Shown piece after piece: positions 24,063 through 36,263 of a stretch of 64,000 bases of DNA (positions within the stretch are counted from its first letter, which is position 1; the number at the start of each line of letters is the position of its first letter). The DNA is taken from NCBI RefSeq assembly GCF_000276665.1, contig NW_004955429.1:4965709-5029708 (forward strand), in the 5' to 3' direction. This DNA comes from Chinchilla lanigera (lineage: Eukaryota > Chordata > Mammalia > Rodentia > Chinchillidae). The notes beneath the pieces are model-generated. The model worked only from the letters and a program-made list of their open reading frames with translations, was not told where the DNA came from and did not search any database. Both the position numbers and the translations under genes were made by a program.

Positions 24063-24722
24063 TACAAAGGGTGATCAAAAAATGCAGCCAATATTTACAT
24101 TAAAAAATCATTAGAGTAAGACAGTTGCATTAATTCCCCTCAAAACACTCCCCACTGTTCTGTTTTTTTTTTGGTTTTTTTTTTTTTTGGTACCGGGAAT
24201 TGAACTCATGACCTCGAGCTTGCAAGGAAGGCGCTCTGTCCCTGAGCTAAATCCCCAGCCCCTCCCCACTGCTCTGAATATACGTATCCCATTGTTCTGG
24301 CCACTTTCTGAAAGAGTTCTGGTTCCCTTTCCTGAGTGTCTTGAGTTACATGTTGTGGGTGCCATGATGTCCTGAACTGATGTAAAATCTTATCTTTTGT
24401 GCTCATCTTGACCTTGGGGGAAGAGCCAGAAGTCGCATGGTACCAGATCTGATGAGCAAAGTGGACAAGGACGCACTGTGATGCTTTCACAAGTCTGCCT
24501 TCCCACTGGATGGCCCTTGGCAGTAGCTTTCTCTGTACTGTTGATCACACCTCATAAATACATGCATAAAAGAGAACCTGCAGGACAGCTTCAGGAAGTG
24601 GCAAAGTTATGGGATGAACAAGTTTGAAGGGAGGAGGAGGATTTCAAGGGGGATTAATGGTGGTGTGCTTTTTACTATACTTGTTTCTAATTTAAGCATT
24701 CACCATATATTTTTATTGCACC
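24063..24722. mobile_element. Mariner-type DNA transposon, inverted-repeat structure (copy 2)
   Basis: The left terminus tacaaagggtgatcaaaa is identical to that of copy 1. The minus strand of the left half reads as a decayed transposase C-terminus, with GTMRLLALPPRSR corresponding to the CDFFLFPK region near 24395-24450, then KTLRKG and FRKWPEQWDTYIQSSG near 24277-24345. The right end (about 24590-24722) reads the same C-terminus in sense (FRKWQSYGMNKFEG). The two ends are thus inverted copies of one region, joined by a short centre at about 24490-24585. An ID SINE is inserted at 24163-24261. Non-coding. Confidence 0.75.
24148..24276 (-). mobile_element. ID-type SINE with target-site duplications, minus strand
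   Basis: The reversed ID body and a broken T run lie at 24163-24261. Target duplications are ctccccactgttctg (24148-24162) and ctccccactgctctg (24262-24276), 14 of 15 identical. It is inserted in the left half of mariner copy 2. Confidence 0.95.
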
Positions 24723-24741
24723 TCAAATTAACATCGTGCTA

Positions 24742-24904
24742 TAAAATTCTGTGTTCTTTTTCTTTTTTCTTCTTTTTTTTTGAAACAGGGTCATGCTATG
24801 TAGTTCAGGCTGGTCTCAAACTTGTGGTGATCCTCCTGCTTCAGTCTCCTGAATGCTGGGATTATAGGTGGGTGCCACCAGGCCCAGCTAAAATTTTGGG
24901 TTCT
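24742..24904 (-). mobile_element. B1 SINE, minus strand
   Basis: A reversed B1: T-rich tail at 24757-24781, then 'gaaacagggtcatgctatgt' and 'gctgggattataggtgggtg'. It lacks the 29-bp duplication seen at 15143 and 50222. Similar flanks (taaaattctgtgttct and taaaattttgggttct) look like target duplications. The plus-strand frame here gives the usual antisense-SINE peptide and is not a gene. Confidence 0.85.
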
Positions 24905-25310
24905 AATAATTACAAAGAGTTGTGTATCTACCACCACATTTAATCACCCCCAAATTTATTCATGCTATCTCTTTCTCTCCCCACTCCTGGAACCTAATTT
25001 GTTTTCCATGCTAGTGTTTTGTCTTTCCTATGTCATGACTAAAACACTGAACCAGGCTCCTTTTATTTAGCAAAATATATTTCAGAGTCATTCATGTTAC
25101 TGCATGGAGATAGTTCATTTCATTTTATTGTTGAATATTATTTTCATTATGTGGATGTTCTATAATTGGCTTATCCATTCTAGGGCTGAACTTTAAGTTG
25201 CTTATTTTCCATCTTTGTGCATTATGAATAAGGTTGTTAGAGAGGTATTTGTGCCAGAGTTATCTGAACAAAGGCTCATTTCTCATGGAAGTGGGATGGC
25301 TGAGTAGCAG
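24905..25310 (-). mobile_element. Ancient L1M fragment, minus strand
   Basis: A reversed L1M 3' region with decayed landmarks such as 'ttgtgcattatgaataaggt' and 'attcatgttactgcatgg'. The B1 and mariner copy 2 lie just upstream and probably interrupt the same fragment. Confidence 0.6.
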
Positions 25311-26967
25311 GCTCTGTGGTGACTTCCATAGTTTGGCGAGGTGGTTGGGGAAGCAGGGGTGGATGGATTAAGTAGGAGGGAAGGGAAGAGAAGAGGTGGA
25401 TCTAGTAAGAGAAGCGACGCTTGGGGGAATTTCAGCAGACGTGGAAAGACTGAAGCAAGCTGTGGTTGGACCTGGCTGTGAGAATAAGGGAGGTAAGGCT
25501 TGTCAAAGATAAGAGAGACTTGAGCGTGTTTAATGATGCCAGGAACAGGACAGCAGACAGGGAGTGGTTAGAGAAGGGAAAGAAAAGGATTCCGAGATTG
25601 TGGGAGAGTCTGGCTTTTGGTAAGAAGGTAGCTACTCTATTTTCATGACAGCACAAAAGCAAGAAGCCTTTCAGGGTCCTCATAAGATGTTCACATCCAT
25701 GGCCTTTAGGGGATGGCAGAAGACAACAAGTTCACCCCTTTCAAACTACAAGCTTCATGGTCTCTTGACCTCAACCAGACAGCATGTGACAACACCGTGA
25801 TCATGCTGTTCTTTTAAAAGCTAAGCTGTGTTTTAGGAGGAGGCAGCCGATCACCTTTTCTGGCCCTGTGGGGTGGGGATGGGGATTTGCTAATGAAAAG
25901 AAATGAGGCTGTAAGATCAGCAGTCTGTTAATATTTTCCCCCAGGGGCCCATTTTGCCTTATTTTCTACAAAAACACTCCTATGTTGTTCAAATTTTGAT
26001 CTCTAATGTCATTCTAATCACTTGGATCACCAAATAGCCTTTAGGCCACCGAAACTGAGCATGCAGAGGATTTAGAGCCTGTTGCTACAATCACAGAATT
26101 CTCCTTACTTTTGTACAGTTTGGAATATTTATTAGCTTTCTGGATCACATCAATGTGTTTCCTTGCTACAGGTCCTGACACTGACCCCTTGTAATTAGAA
26201 GCAGTAGTGACTTTTCCTCTGACTCATTAATGAGTAAAACAGGCTATATTTTTTCCTCATACACTTCAAGAAAATAGTCACAATAATATTGACACAGTAA
26301 GAAAAGCAGCATTTATATTAACCAAAATGATGAGGATGTAAGTCATTGGGAATCCTGCTTAGAAAGTTATGGTTCTCAGACCTTTGGTGAAATATCTGAA
26401 ATGACTCTGGCCCATCACTCAGATTCTGCAAAGCATCATTCTGAGAGATAGCAGAACACTTTGTGAGCCAGGACTGATAATAACACGGTTGTTGGATATC
26501 AGATCTGGTACCTTAAAAATGTGTAGGGACCAAGAAATGTTTTGTGGAATAGCCTGTGCAGAAGGACTTAGTGTGGTAATTTCATTGTATGCCTGAAAAC
26601 GCTAGACAGCTTCAAGTCAGGAAACACAATTTCTTAGTTTTGGAAAAGGCTCTGTGGGTCATAAGTTGATTATAATCGAGGAAGAATTCTGGGCTGTGAA
26701 TCTCATCATATGCCACACAGGGGACTGTGTGTTTTAATGACTTTTGGCCATTGTTTTGAGTTTTTCAGCCACAATGTTATACATTGTAGGGCTTCCATAC
26801 TTTAAATAAAATGGCTGCACTTTTGAGAAATTCCTTCCAGAAGACAGTAGTACTAAAATCATGGCTAAGAATGCCAGGTAGTAGCAATGCGATGACGGGG
26901 CTACTGCCTGATTTTGATTCACTTGCAGAGTTTTCTAGTGCAGTTCCAAGCACTATAAGCTTGGAAC
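25311..26967. other. Unique non-coding sequence
   Basis: No gene recognised. A purine-rich patch at about 25320-25580 gives no known repeat. Other frames are short and without motifs. Confidence 0.5.
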
Positions 26968-27120
26968 CGGGCATTCACTGGGGAATGGAGCCAGTCACTC
27001 CCCACAAATGCCCTCTGGGAGAGACCCCAAAGCAGAGGCTGTAATCCACTGTGATGTGTGTCACTGGGACTCCAGGAAAGGAAAAATTAGCTGTTTGGAA
27101 AGTTGAGAGAAGACGTGCTT
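26968..27120. repeat. Unclassified repeat block A (related to 28455-28612)
   Basis: Shares an ordered series of short matches with 28455-28612 in the same orientation: 'ctccccacaaatg', 'ctctgggagaga', 'caaagcaga' and 'taatccac', then 'gttgagagaagac' against 'gttaagagaagat'. I estimate roughly 70-75% similarity by eye. The family is unknown to me. Confidence 0.7.
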
Positions 27121-27582
27121 AAGAAAACTTCTCCATCTATCGAGCAGCAGCAAACCAGCAAGATCTCCCCAGTTTGAACAGCAGAGGAAAGCAAGACAAA
27201 GCTAGAATTGTCAAGGTGCATTAGTGCCTAAAGACCTGGAGAACATGGGTTTGGAAATGAACCCTTTAGCTTGGATGGCGGGCAGCTATATGCCGACAGA
27301 CATCAACAACTTCCTGAAGTCCTAATCCTCTTCTTCGGGGAAAATTCATCCTTTAATCCTTAGAGTTTCTCCTGCACAACAAAGTTGTAGGATGGCTAAG
27401 TGGTGTGGAGTGGACCGGTGAGCCTTGGGAGAGGACTGCATTATATGGGTTATCCTGTCAGCAGCAGATGGTCTGCCTCCTTGGTCTGGAAACCAATACA
27501 AGTCCTGCTCCATTCACATCTGATCAGGGGGAGCCATGGAAGCCTGACACAGCTTTGATCAGAAATAAAGAGAATATTGTAG

Positions 27583-28231
27583 CAGTCTCCCTTATCTGTA
27601 CTTTCACTTTCCATGTTTTTCGTTACCAAAAGTCAACTCCTGTCTAGAAATATTATTTGGAAAATTCCAGAAATAACGACTTATAAGTTTTAAATAGTAT
27701 ACTGTTCTAAACAGCATGATGAAATCATACTGTCTTGCTCCACACCCCCTGGGACATCAATCCTCCCAGTGTCCACCAAAAGTGCCACCCTCTCATCAGT
27801 CACTCAGGAGTCACCTAGGTTATCAGAACTGTTGTGTATCTCCACGCTTGTGTTTGAGTAATGCTTACTTTACTGAATAATGCCCCAAAGTGTAGGAGTA
27901 GTGATGCTGGCAACTCAAATATTCCACAAAGGAGCTGCAAACATTTCTTTTATGTGAAAATATGATAGTTCTTGAATTAATGAGGAAAATTTAAAAATCA
28001 TATGCTGAGGTTACAAAGACCTACAGTAAGAACAACTATCTGTAAAGTTGCGGAAAAAGAATTCATGGCTGTTGCACCTCAAACTGCAAAAGTTAAGACC
28101 CCAGCGCATGGTGAATGTTTATTTAAAATGGCAAAGACGTTGAATTATAGGGTTTGATAGTATCTACAGTTTCAGGCATCTGCTGGAGCCTTGGAACATC
28201 TCCCCTTTGATGGGGTTGGGAGGACTACGGT
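27583..28231 (+). mobile_element. Internally deleted Tigger1 (pogo-like) DNA transposon
   Basis: The left end 'cagtctcccttatctgtact' and the right end 'ggttgggaggactacggtgg' match the Tigger1 termini. Between them lies the decayed start of the Tigger1 transposase at about 27881-28100, corresponding to the family's 'MAPKRKSSDAGNS' start and later 'VAPQTAKV'. Only about 650 bp remain of the roughly 2.4-kb family length, so most of the transposase frame is deleted. Stops are present. Confidence 0.85.
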
Positions 28232-28454
28232 GGTCACAAAGGACTTTTCTAACTCCTCTGTAGCCAAGGAGAATAAACAACTGCTAACTCTTCACAACAG
28301 ATACGTAAAGGGAAAAGAGCACAGAAGTACAGCACTGTGAGCACAAAGATTGGTGTGATAGAACAAGCCCCAGGCCACACAACAGTAGGCTTTCCTGTGT
28401 GGCCCGGATTGCGCAAATGGGTGGCGTAAAAGGATGGCCCAGATTGGAATTTGG

Positions 28455-28612
28455 GACCACTGTCAATTGGAGACAGTGCCTCCCCACAAATGTTCTCTGG
28501 GAGAGAACTCAAAGCAGAGTTTATAATCCACAGTGATTTCTGTCTTTCCTTTCTCAGGAGAAAGGAAAGATGCTTTTTATGAAAGTTAAGAGAAGATGTA
28601 TTTAAGGTTTTG
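28455..28612. repeat. Unclassified repeat block B (related to 26968-27120)
   Basis: Second member of the pair described at 26968-27120, about 1.5 kb downstream in direct orientation, with the Tigger1 between them. A 144-codon minus-strand frame crosses this block but has no known domain and is probably chance. Confidence 0.7.
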
Positions 28613-30179
28613 TCTCTGCACGAGGAATCAAGCGAGGCTAAGTAGGGGGAATTAGGGTAGAGACTACGGGTTTCACTACTCATTCACTAATGAACCCATT
28701 CAGATATTTATGATGTTTGCCAAGCATGACACGAGTGGAGAAAACTTGGGTTAAGAGATGAGAACCGCAGTACTAGAACCACATGCATTTGCACCCTTTT
28801 AGTTAAGAGTCTGAGAAAATACACAAGCAACACTGAAATAAATTCTTAGTGGACCAATGAGGAACATAAATACAGTTGTGGAAGTGTGCTTGAATTATGG
28901 GTGGCAGTAGTTTTCAAACACTCACTCTAGCAGTACCTTTAGAAGCACACGAAGGTAATTCATTAAGAACAGACCATTTTTAAAGACGTGTCAAAATAGT
29001 TTCTAAAAACTGCCATCAGGCCAGGGTTTAACCTGATCCTAGTTACTATAAATCTTTCAGAGTAATAGAACTACATTTCTTAAAAATTTTTCTTGATTTC
29101 ATGCTTCCAACTAAGTCAGACTGATTTTACTTCTACCTCAGTTGGTATTAAAACTTTGCCTGCAGAGCAGCTTTCATTTAAGGATTAATAGATGTGCTCA
29201 AATTGGATACCATAAATATCTCATATGAGTTTGCAAATTAGATGAAGGTTTTTCTACCCAGGGACTTACTGGATAACAGAGAGATGAGGATGACCTAAAG
29301 CCATGTCACCCACAGGACTGTTACAACCTCCTGCACCAGCTGGAAACCTCGGTTTCACTTAGGTAAATGAATACTATAGTCCCCACCAAATACATAGAAG
29401 AGACAGGCACGAAGAAGTTGCTTAGTGGGTCAAGGTTATCCGGTAAGTTCCTGGCTCGAGGACCAGACAGGGCCTGTTTTAATGTCTACATCTACTTCCT
29501 TTCCCTCCTGGTGATTAAAAATTTTCTATTTTTATTGCTAATTTGGATACTTTAGCTTTTGAGATGCTATTTCTCAGACATTCTATTCTCCCTTTCCTTA
29601 CTGTTTGGCATAGCTATTTTAAAAATACAGGCTCCCCATTAAAAAGCCAAGTTATGACATGTATGGAAGATTAGCCAGAAAATATGACACTCAAGCTTTA
29701 TTCCAGATTCAATTAAGCTGTAGCTCTGATAAAATTCAGGATCCTTGCAGGAACAACAACAACAAAATCAATCCGGGAAGATACTTTACTTGCACACATG
29801 GAAACTTCCAAAGGGATATAAGAATTAATTAGGCCGACAATCATTCACATGTCCTTGCTGACATCATTAAAATATTCTGGCTAATGTCAGCCTGATAATG
29901 AATGAATGTCTGTCCTGGTATAACATGAGAGAGGCTACCCCAGTTTGAAATACTGTCAGAAGCAAAAGGAATTGCTTAATTTGCTCAATTGCCCAAGGAC
30001 AAGCTGGCCCTGGAAAAAGCTTCCCTTTGTTGAAGTTCCTTTTTAGAGCTCCTTTCACTTTGTTTTTAGTAATATTTTACAGCTTTACTCCATTATCCAT
30101 GAATGCCAGGTACTCTGGCACAGAGAATCTCAGCTGCCCACAGCTGGCTTTTGGATTAGGGGGCTTAGAAGCAGAATTC

Positions 30180-30180
<1 letters not shown>
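28613..30180. other. Unique non-coding sequence
   Basis: No gene or recognised repeat over about 1.6 kb. Confidence 0.5.
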
Positions 30181-30229
<49 letters not shown>

Positions 30230-30303
30230 ATGCACACCCACGCATTCTGTGCCTATGTGCCTATGTGTCTCTGTGTCTCTGTGTGTATGTGTATCTGTGT
30301 GAT
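30181..30303. repeat. (GT)n microsatellite with degenerate TGTGTCTC extension
   Basis: About 23 perfect GT units at 30182-30228, then decayed units rich in TGTGTCT and TATGTG up to about 30303. The cysteine/valine and threonine/histidine frames across it are artefacts of the repeat. Confidence 0.97.
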
Positions 30304-31309
30304 TATAGGGAGGGTCAGTCAGGGGACTTGTCCCAAGCAACACACCAAACACAATTTTTGATCAAGACTGCATGACTGTATAGTTACTTGTGGCAGGGGT
30401 TGGGGAGGCTGATGGAGTTGACTCACAAGGATTAAAGAATTTTCAGGCTACTCTTTAACATAATTCAATCCATATTTTCACAGTTGTGAGCAAAGCAGCA
30501 AGGCAAGCAATTGTCACCTGCAATGGGGCAAATTGTTGCTGGTCAAGTGCTAGAAGTCTGTCTAAAAGATCTGCACTTGCATCAAGAGCCAGAAGGCCAA
30601 ACCAATATGAGTGACTGTGACTGGGTTTCATGTCCCCTAAAGGATTTTCAATTGATTCATTCCCCCAGTCAAATTGCCTTATATGAATTAAGTGCAGCGA
30701 CTCAGGTGATTGGCAAGGTGATCTAACATTTCAGTGACTCCTCCTCCCTAAATGTTATCAGTTCATGACATTGTAAAGCCTGGGAACCGCTGAACTGTCC
30801 ACCATCAACTATATTTTGCTTAAACAGTGCTATTTATACCTTTGTGATGTGAGAGGGGAGAGTGATAAGAACAATTCTACCCATTCAGGTCAGAGGCTTC
30901 TCTGCACGAGTCTATATCAGATGCAGCAGAGGAAGCAGTGGAGACACCTCTGGTACATCTCCCTCCATCACCTTTTGCTCCCTCACTAGTCCAAACTGCC
31001 TTCAACATCTGACACCTTGAGCACTTACTCCCTCTGGAAATATCCCCTTGTTTAACGCCACACACTGCAGAAGCCCGGTTTTCCTCCTCTGAGTAGCTTT
31101 TCTTGGTTTCCTGTGTGAGGTTCATTTCCTTTATCTGTTCTAAAAGGATGATATTTTTCAGATCTCTCTTCTTAGCACCCATATTTTTTATTACCCTTCT
31201 TCCAGGTCTTGGTCATATCCACAGCTCTTATTGCTATCTCTAAACCCATGTATCCTAAATTTGATCTGTTACCCAGATGAATGTGACAACATGTGATAAG
31301 CACTTCATG
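30304..31309. other. Unique non-coding sequence
   Basis: No gene or recognised repeat. A minus-strand 101-codon frame at 30877-31182 has no motif I recognise. Confidence 0.5.
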
Positions 31310-31650
31310 TCTGGCACATGGCGTGGGCTTATTCTTGCATTCAACAACGGTTTATGAAGAGTGTATGTGTACCAGGAGCCATTCTGGCTGCTGGTGGTGT
31401 AGAAAGGAACAAAATAGATTCAGTTCCTGCCAATGTGGTGTTTACATTCAAATACGTGGACTACTATAAATAGAACAACTAAGTAAAAGTAGGTACAGTA
31501 TAGAGTAGGTTAGGTAATGCTATGCATTATGGAAAAAATATCACTTAAGCTAGACACCTAGTGCCTGGGTAGGAAGTATTTGTTATTTCAAATTAGGTAG
31601 TCAGGAGAATCTTGGTGCAAAGATGATATTGGAAGCTAAGACCTAAATGA
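31310..31650 (-). mobile_element. L2 LINE fragment, minus strand
   Basis: A decayed reversed L2 3' region: 'tgtgtaccaggagccattct', 'aacaaaatagattcagttcc' and 'gtggtgtttacattcaaata'. Confidence 0.65.
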
Positions 31651-34600
31651 GATGGGAAAAATATTTCATAGAGACTGTGTCCAAGTACTGTAGATATAAT
31701 TTGCTATTTCTCTTTTGTACGGAAGGGATGTATAAGAATGTGGAGATTGATTCTTTCCCAGGGTCCATAAAACGCTGCAGATTACCAGAAAGTTTGTCAC
31801 AATACTAGCTTGCAATTAGTGAGCTATTTGGCTAACTTAATTTTTTTTTTTTTCATAAAGCCCAGGCCTAGAGAGGAGTAGGAACTGGATTTGAAATCAG
31901 GCAGGGTGATGTACCCAAACTATCCACCAGCCTTCTTCCTTGGGTCATGGCACCCCTCTGAACAAGAGGCCATGGCCGGAATGGAGCCCCAGGTGGCGAG
32001 CACCCACCAAAGGTGCTGTAGACCAGCAGGAGACAAGTTGGGCTCCTTGGCACTGCTTCTCTCCTCTTCTTCAGGGTACCTGATTTTGAATTCGTATACA
32101 CGCTTTAATGTCATATAAGATAAAAACTGCAAAAAGGCAGAAAAGATGCCAAACAAATCACAGATAATCTAAAAAGCTGTTAAAGTGCAGAGTCGTGTAG
32201 TAAAGGCCTGGCTGGTGTCCTGGGAAAGCACAACAAAGTCCTGGGGGTGAAGTCATCCACAGCCCATCATTGCTAACTGGAGGCTGAATTACAAGTAGGA
32301 TCAAAGCACCAGGGCTCTCAGCAACAAAATGCTTCTTTGCATCTTCCTTTATGAACTTTGCAAGGTGAGAGCCACATTTAGTCTTATCTTAACTAACCAG
32401 GACATCTGCCAAGGTTGCACCTTTTGTAGAGCTGACCTTGGGAAGTTAAAGATGGACCCATTTGGGCAGGGCTGCAGTTTCCATGGGTCAGAAAAGACTG
32501 TGCACAAATTTCCAGCTCATTCTAAAACTTTGCCTTAGTTTTCGCACTTTGTCTTACTGAAATGTGCAGCTCCTTTTAGGAGTTTGGGTTAAAAGCAAGG
32601 CAGGAGACTGAAGGCAGAAAGTGCACAGGAAGGCAGAGGGACAAAGCAGGAAGGAGGCTGCAATAGGAAATGAACGGCGGGGTGACTCAGGCTCTCCGGG
32701 GCTGCCTGGCAGGTGCCTTCCCAGGGCCAGCCCAAAGGCTGTGCCAAGCTCTCTCATCCCAGCCTCTATCCTGCTCCTGCAGAAAACAAACAAAAACCCT
32801 GCCACGGTTGTCCAATGCAGCACACGTCTGTCTCTCCATGTCCTGATGAGACATTCCTGCCGGCTTGAAATTAGTATAGTCCTTTAATCTCTCTATTCAT
32901 CACAGCAAGTTGGGATGCCCAGCTCATTTTCTTCAGATTTTGCAAACAGCAAATAAACAATCAGAAAAAATGATTGTGGGCACTAAACATCCCATCACAG
33001 GCCTATTTGCTTTTACCCTTGTCTCTTTGTAAATTGGAACCATGGTGTAGAGATCATAGCATCATCAAACTTGCAGGAGAAACGATTTTGAGCTCATTCA
33101 CGCACAATCATTCCGCTAGACTCTTAAATAAATCAGCTTCGTTTTCAGCTGAAATTTTGAGCCCTAGGAAAGACGTAGGAAGCTTTAAACAGGTTTTCAT
33201 GACGCTGTAACTTGTACCATTCATTCCCATAATCATTGTCATAGTGATACAAAAATACAATAATCTCTGTAATTCAGGCCCAGCTTGTTTAATAATAATT
33301 TTGACAAGTGTTGAGATTAAGTTAATCATTGTATTTTCAATGGGAGAAAAGTACTTGCTAAACTACTGATACTACAAGAGTATAAGAATGTTTAAATGGC
33401 CCATCTGAAATAACCAGCTGTTCTTTAAAGAGCATTTATGTACCAAAAATGCACATATTAGGTTGATGTACTGTTTACAAGTAATTTTTATTTACACATT
33501 AAGTCAAATGTACTTGGATAGCCTAATTTAAATCACTGTGCAAAGTTGAAAGAAATTAAAACGTTGCTTCTTTTAGAATCTTAAATTTGAAACGGGCCTT
33601 TCCTTCTAATTATGGTTAATTAGTTAAATTTTATTGTCATACTAAATCACAGGGGAAGCTTCTAGTTTCATGGGTGGCTGATGCTGATTCTAATCAGGAT
33701 TGCTGACCTAATGCTTGAGAAAGGATTGGCTGCTTCCGGAAGGATCCATTAATGACTTGGGAAAACAGATGTGCCACTGCACATTACTAGTCATGCCAAG
33801 GACACAATGTCCCTTCTTCCTCTCCATTCTTTTAAATAAAGCCAAGGACAAACTTTGACCCAGGAGCCCAGTGTAAACAACCACACCACTTACAGAGTCA
33901 TCAGACTTTCCAAGGTCCTGCTTGGCCAGCAGCCATTCCAATAGGATGGACTTGCCTTCCTCTTCCCCTACTAAGACTTCATGTCATGTGACACATCTAC
34001 AAGAAACCTTACAGCAAACAGCGAGAAAGGAAAAGAAGGTATTGGAAGCCAGGGTGTTTTCATTAAGGATGCTTCGGTGTCAGTAACAAAAGCTCTCTCA
34101 CCCTACCTCAAACAACAGGAGGATTTATAGGATATGGGGCTATTTCATGTAGAAATGGGAAGGATCCACCAATGGGCTGCAGAAGTCTGGACCTAGTAAT
34201 TTCATCTCTCTCTACCTGCATGTTTCTAGTTTTTTCCCCCATAAACCATTTTTCTCTAACTGTGTGCTAGCATGAACTTGGATGTGTGAGGATGTTCTGG
34301 ATGAAGTATCAATAGCAACTCTCTAGGGACTCTCAAATCCAATTCAGTTGTTCAGCAGAGACCATCTCTTTTATCAGTATTTCAATTTGGTTGTCCCTGG
34401 CATTGAGGACACACATATTTGTACAGGGACCATGTCTCTGAGTGTTGGGCATGCAGACCTAGGCTGTGTGATCATCCCCTAAAAATTACATCTCCTATCA
34501 GGAGTGTCCTTCCCTTTTGAAAATGACCAATTTTCTAGAGAGAAAAAATGTGGAATCATGACATGGATAATTTCTTACCCAGGACTGACCAAAGAGCTCT

Positions 34601-35551
34601 TATAGGAAGTATGCTTCAGTAGTTCAAAGGAATGAGATTAATCAGATACCGTATTTATATTTAAATTGGCTTATTTTCTTCTGATATAATATCATGAGAG
34701 GCAATATGGTATTATCCCATTTATTTTCTGAGGGAAATGGAGACTGTTATTCTCCTCCTACAGAGCGAGAATGACAAGCATTAGCCACATGATACGCAGT
34801 GTACTGGCAGAGTGTAATGGTGCGGGCAGGATGTGCCCAAACCTAATTCTGGTGCCTGTGACCTACAGTAGCTTCACGTGGCCCTCCACGGGGTACAGGA
34901 GAGTGCTGCTCTCCCAGTACCTGGAACCTGTGCCCCTGACCCCCACTGATGGTTAGACCTCACAATGCCACCGCTCTCTAATTCAGAATTTGCTTCTTTA
35001 TTCGTGTATCTTTCACAGTTGGCTCCTCCCCTGTCTCCTACGAATTATACAACGTGGTTGTTCAGTTTGGGCTTGCCTGGGCTGCACCGAGTGAAGCCGA
35101 TTTGTCTTGGGCAACATATCACTGAGTAAAAGGAGTTGTCACCATGGCAACTAAAGACCCAAAGGAAAAACCTAGGAAGGATAAAGTTGAAATATATGAT
35201 AAAAAATTGGTAATGTGTCTTTCTATGAGATGCAAAAATCTGCTAAGGTATCCAGCAGTGGCATCTGAAGACCAGATGGGGCAGGCAGAGTCCCCTTCTT
35301 CCTTGTGTCCCACCACAGCAGCTCCATCTCTTCCCCTCTCCTTAGGGTATGACATCTTCCTATCATCTCCCACTTAAAAGTAGCTCTAAAATTGTAAAAT
35401 TCATTTTCATTAAGTTTGGAAAAGCCATAACCATTTGCAATGATACATCTTCCAGGGTGGTTTGTGTATTGCAAGGAGTTCTGTCTTCGTACTTAATTCA
35501 GGCACTGAAGTGCCTACTTTGGAATTTCAGGCTATGCTGAGCATGTGAGCA

Positions 35552-35553
<2 letters not shown>
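31651..35553. other. Unique sequence, no confirmed gene
   Basis: About 3.9 kb. Frames on either strand at 31868-32156 and 32554-32887 overlap one another and lack motifs. 34040-34480 has the feel of an old dispersed repeat, but I cannot name it. No CpG cluster. Confidence 0.5.

Positions 35554-35594
<41 letters not shown>
35554..35594. repeat. (GT)n microsatellite
   Basis: About 20 GT units. It lies about 130 bp before an (AC)n tract of similar length, making an inverted repeat. Confidence 0.97.
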
Positions 35595-35595
<1 letters not shown>

Positions 35596-35725
35596 GGAGC
35601 AGAGGAACTTTGTTAGCTTCCTTGAATCTGTAATAGGGACGGATGACAATGATAGAACAGAGAAGAAGTCATGCAGCAGAGACAGGTGGTAGAGGAGAAG
35701 AAATAAGACTTCTAGATACCAGGGA

Positions 35726-35726
<1 letters not shown>

Positions 35727-35791
<65 letters not shown>
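35727..35791. repeat. Compound (AC)n(AG)n microsatellite
   Basis: About 19 AC units (35727-35764) run directly into about 13 AG units (35765-35791). The repetitive peptides predicted here on both strands are not genes. Confidence 0.97.
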
Positions 35792-35795
<4 letters not shown>

Positions 35796-36263
35796 AAGGA
35801 AAAAAGGAAGGCACTGGCTCGCAAAGGTATGCCATCTGACCTTTCCCCCCTTGCACTTCCTCTTTCTTTGACATTTTCCATGTGGCACATTCTTATAGAG
35901 AACCACTTGAAGAGAGAAGCATCACAGAGACTAATAGAAGTAGCTACAGATGGAAAATGAAAATGCTTGCAAAACTAAAAGCAAAATTATTTTCTAAAAC
36001 TCAGTTTCAAAGAAAAAAGACCTTTTTAGGGACAGTCCAATTATTTTCCTAGGTTTTTTCAGTATTTCATTCTACCATGGTGTACAGTTTATCCTGACTC
36101 TATGAATTGAAAGAAGCAGAGAAACCTACCTAACTCTGTGCCTGTCAGTTCAGGAGCTCTGGTTTATCTCGGCACCCCTATTTGGCCAAGTGACAGGAGT
36201 CTCACTGCTTCTTGAGGCAGTCTACTTGGTGTTCAAAGCTCTTTTCATTTTTGTGTTCTCCCG

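Noticed and set aside
24614..24943. 109-codon plus-strand frame
   Set aside because: It joins the end of a mariner fossil to the familiar antisense translation of a B1 SINE; it is not a gene.
28249..28683. 144-codon minus-strand frame, among the longest in the window
   Set aside because: No domain, no splice or promoter context, and half of it overlaps an unclassified repeat block and the end of a Tigger1.
30027..30375. Protein-coding frames over the (GT)n repeat on both strands
   Set aside because: They encode alternating Cys/Val or Thr/His purely from the dinucleotide repeat.
31868..32156. Minus-strand frame with a pyrimidine-tract AG and a CAG/GTACC donor-like site
   Set aside because: The implied exon would be under 50 bases, three frames overlap here on both strands, and no protein similarity is apparent.
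35527..35960. Frames of 60-115 codons over (GT)n, (AC)n and (AG)n tracts
   Set aside because: Low-complexity peptides on both strands, produced by the microsatellites.
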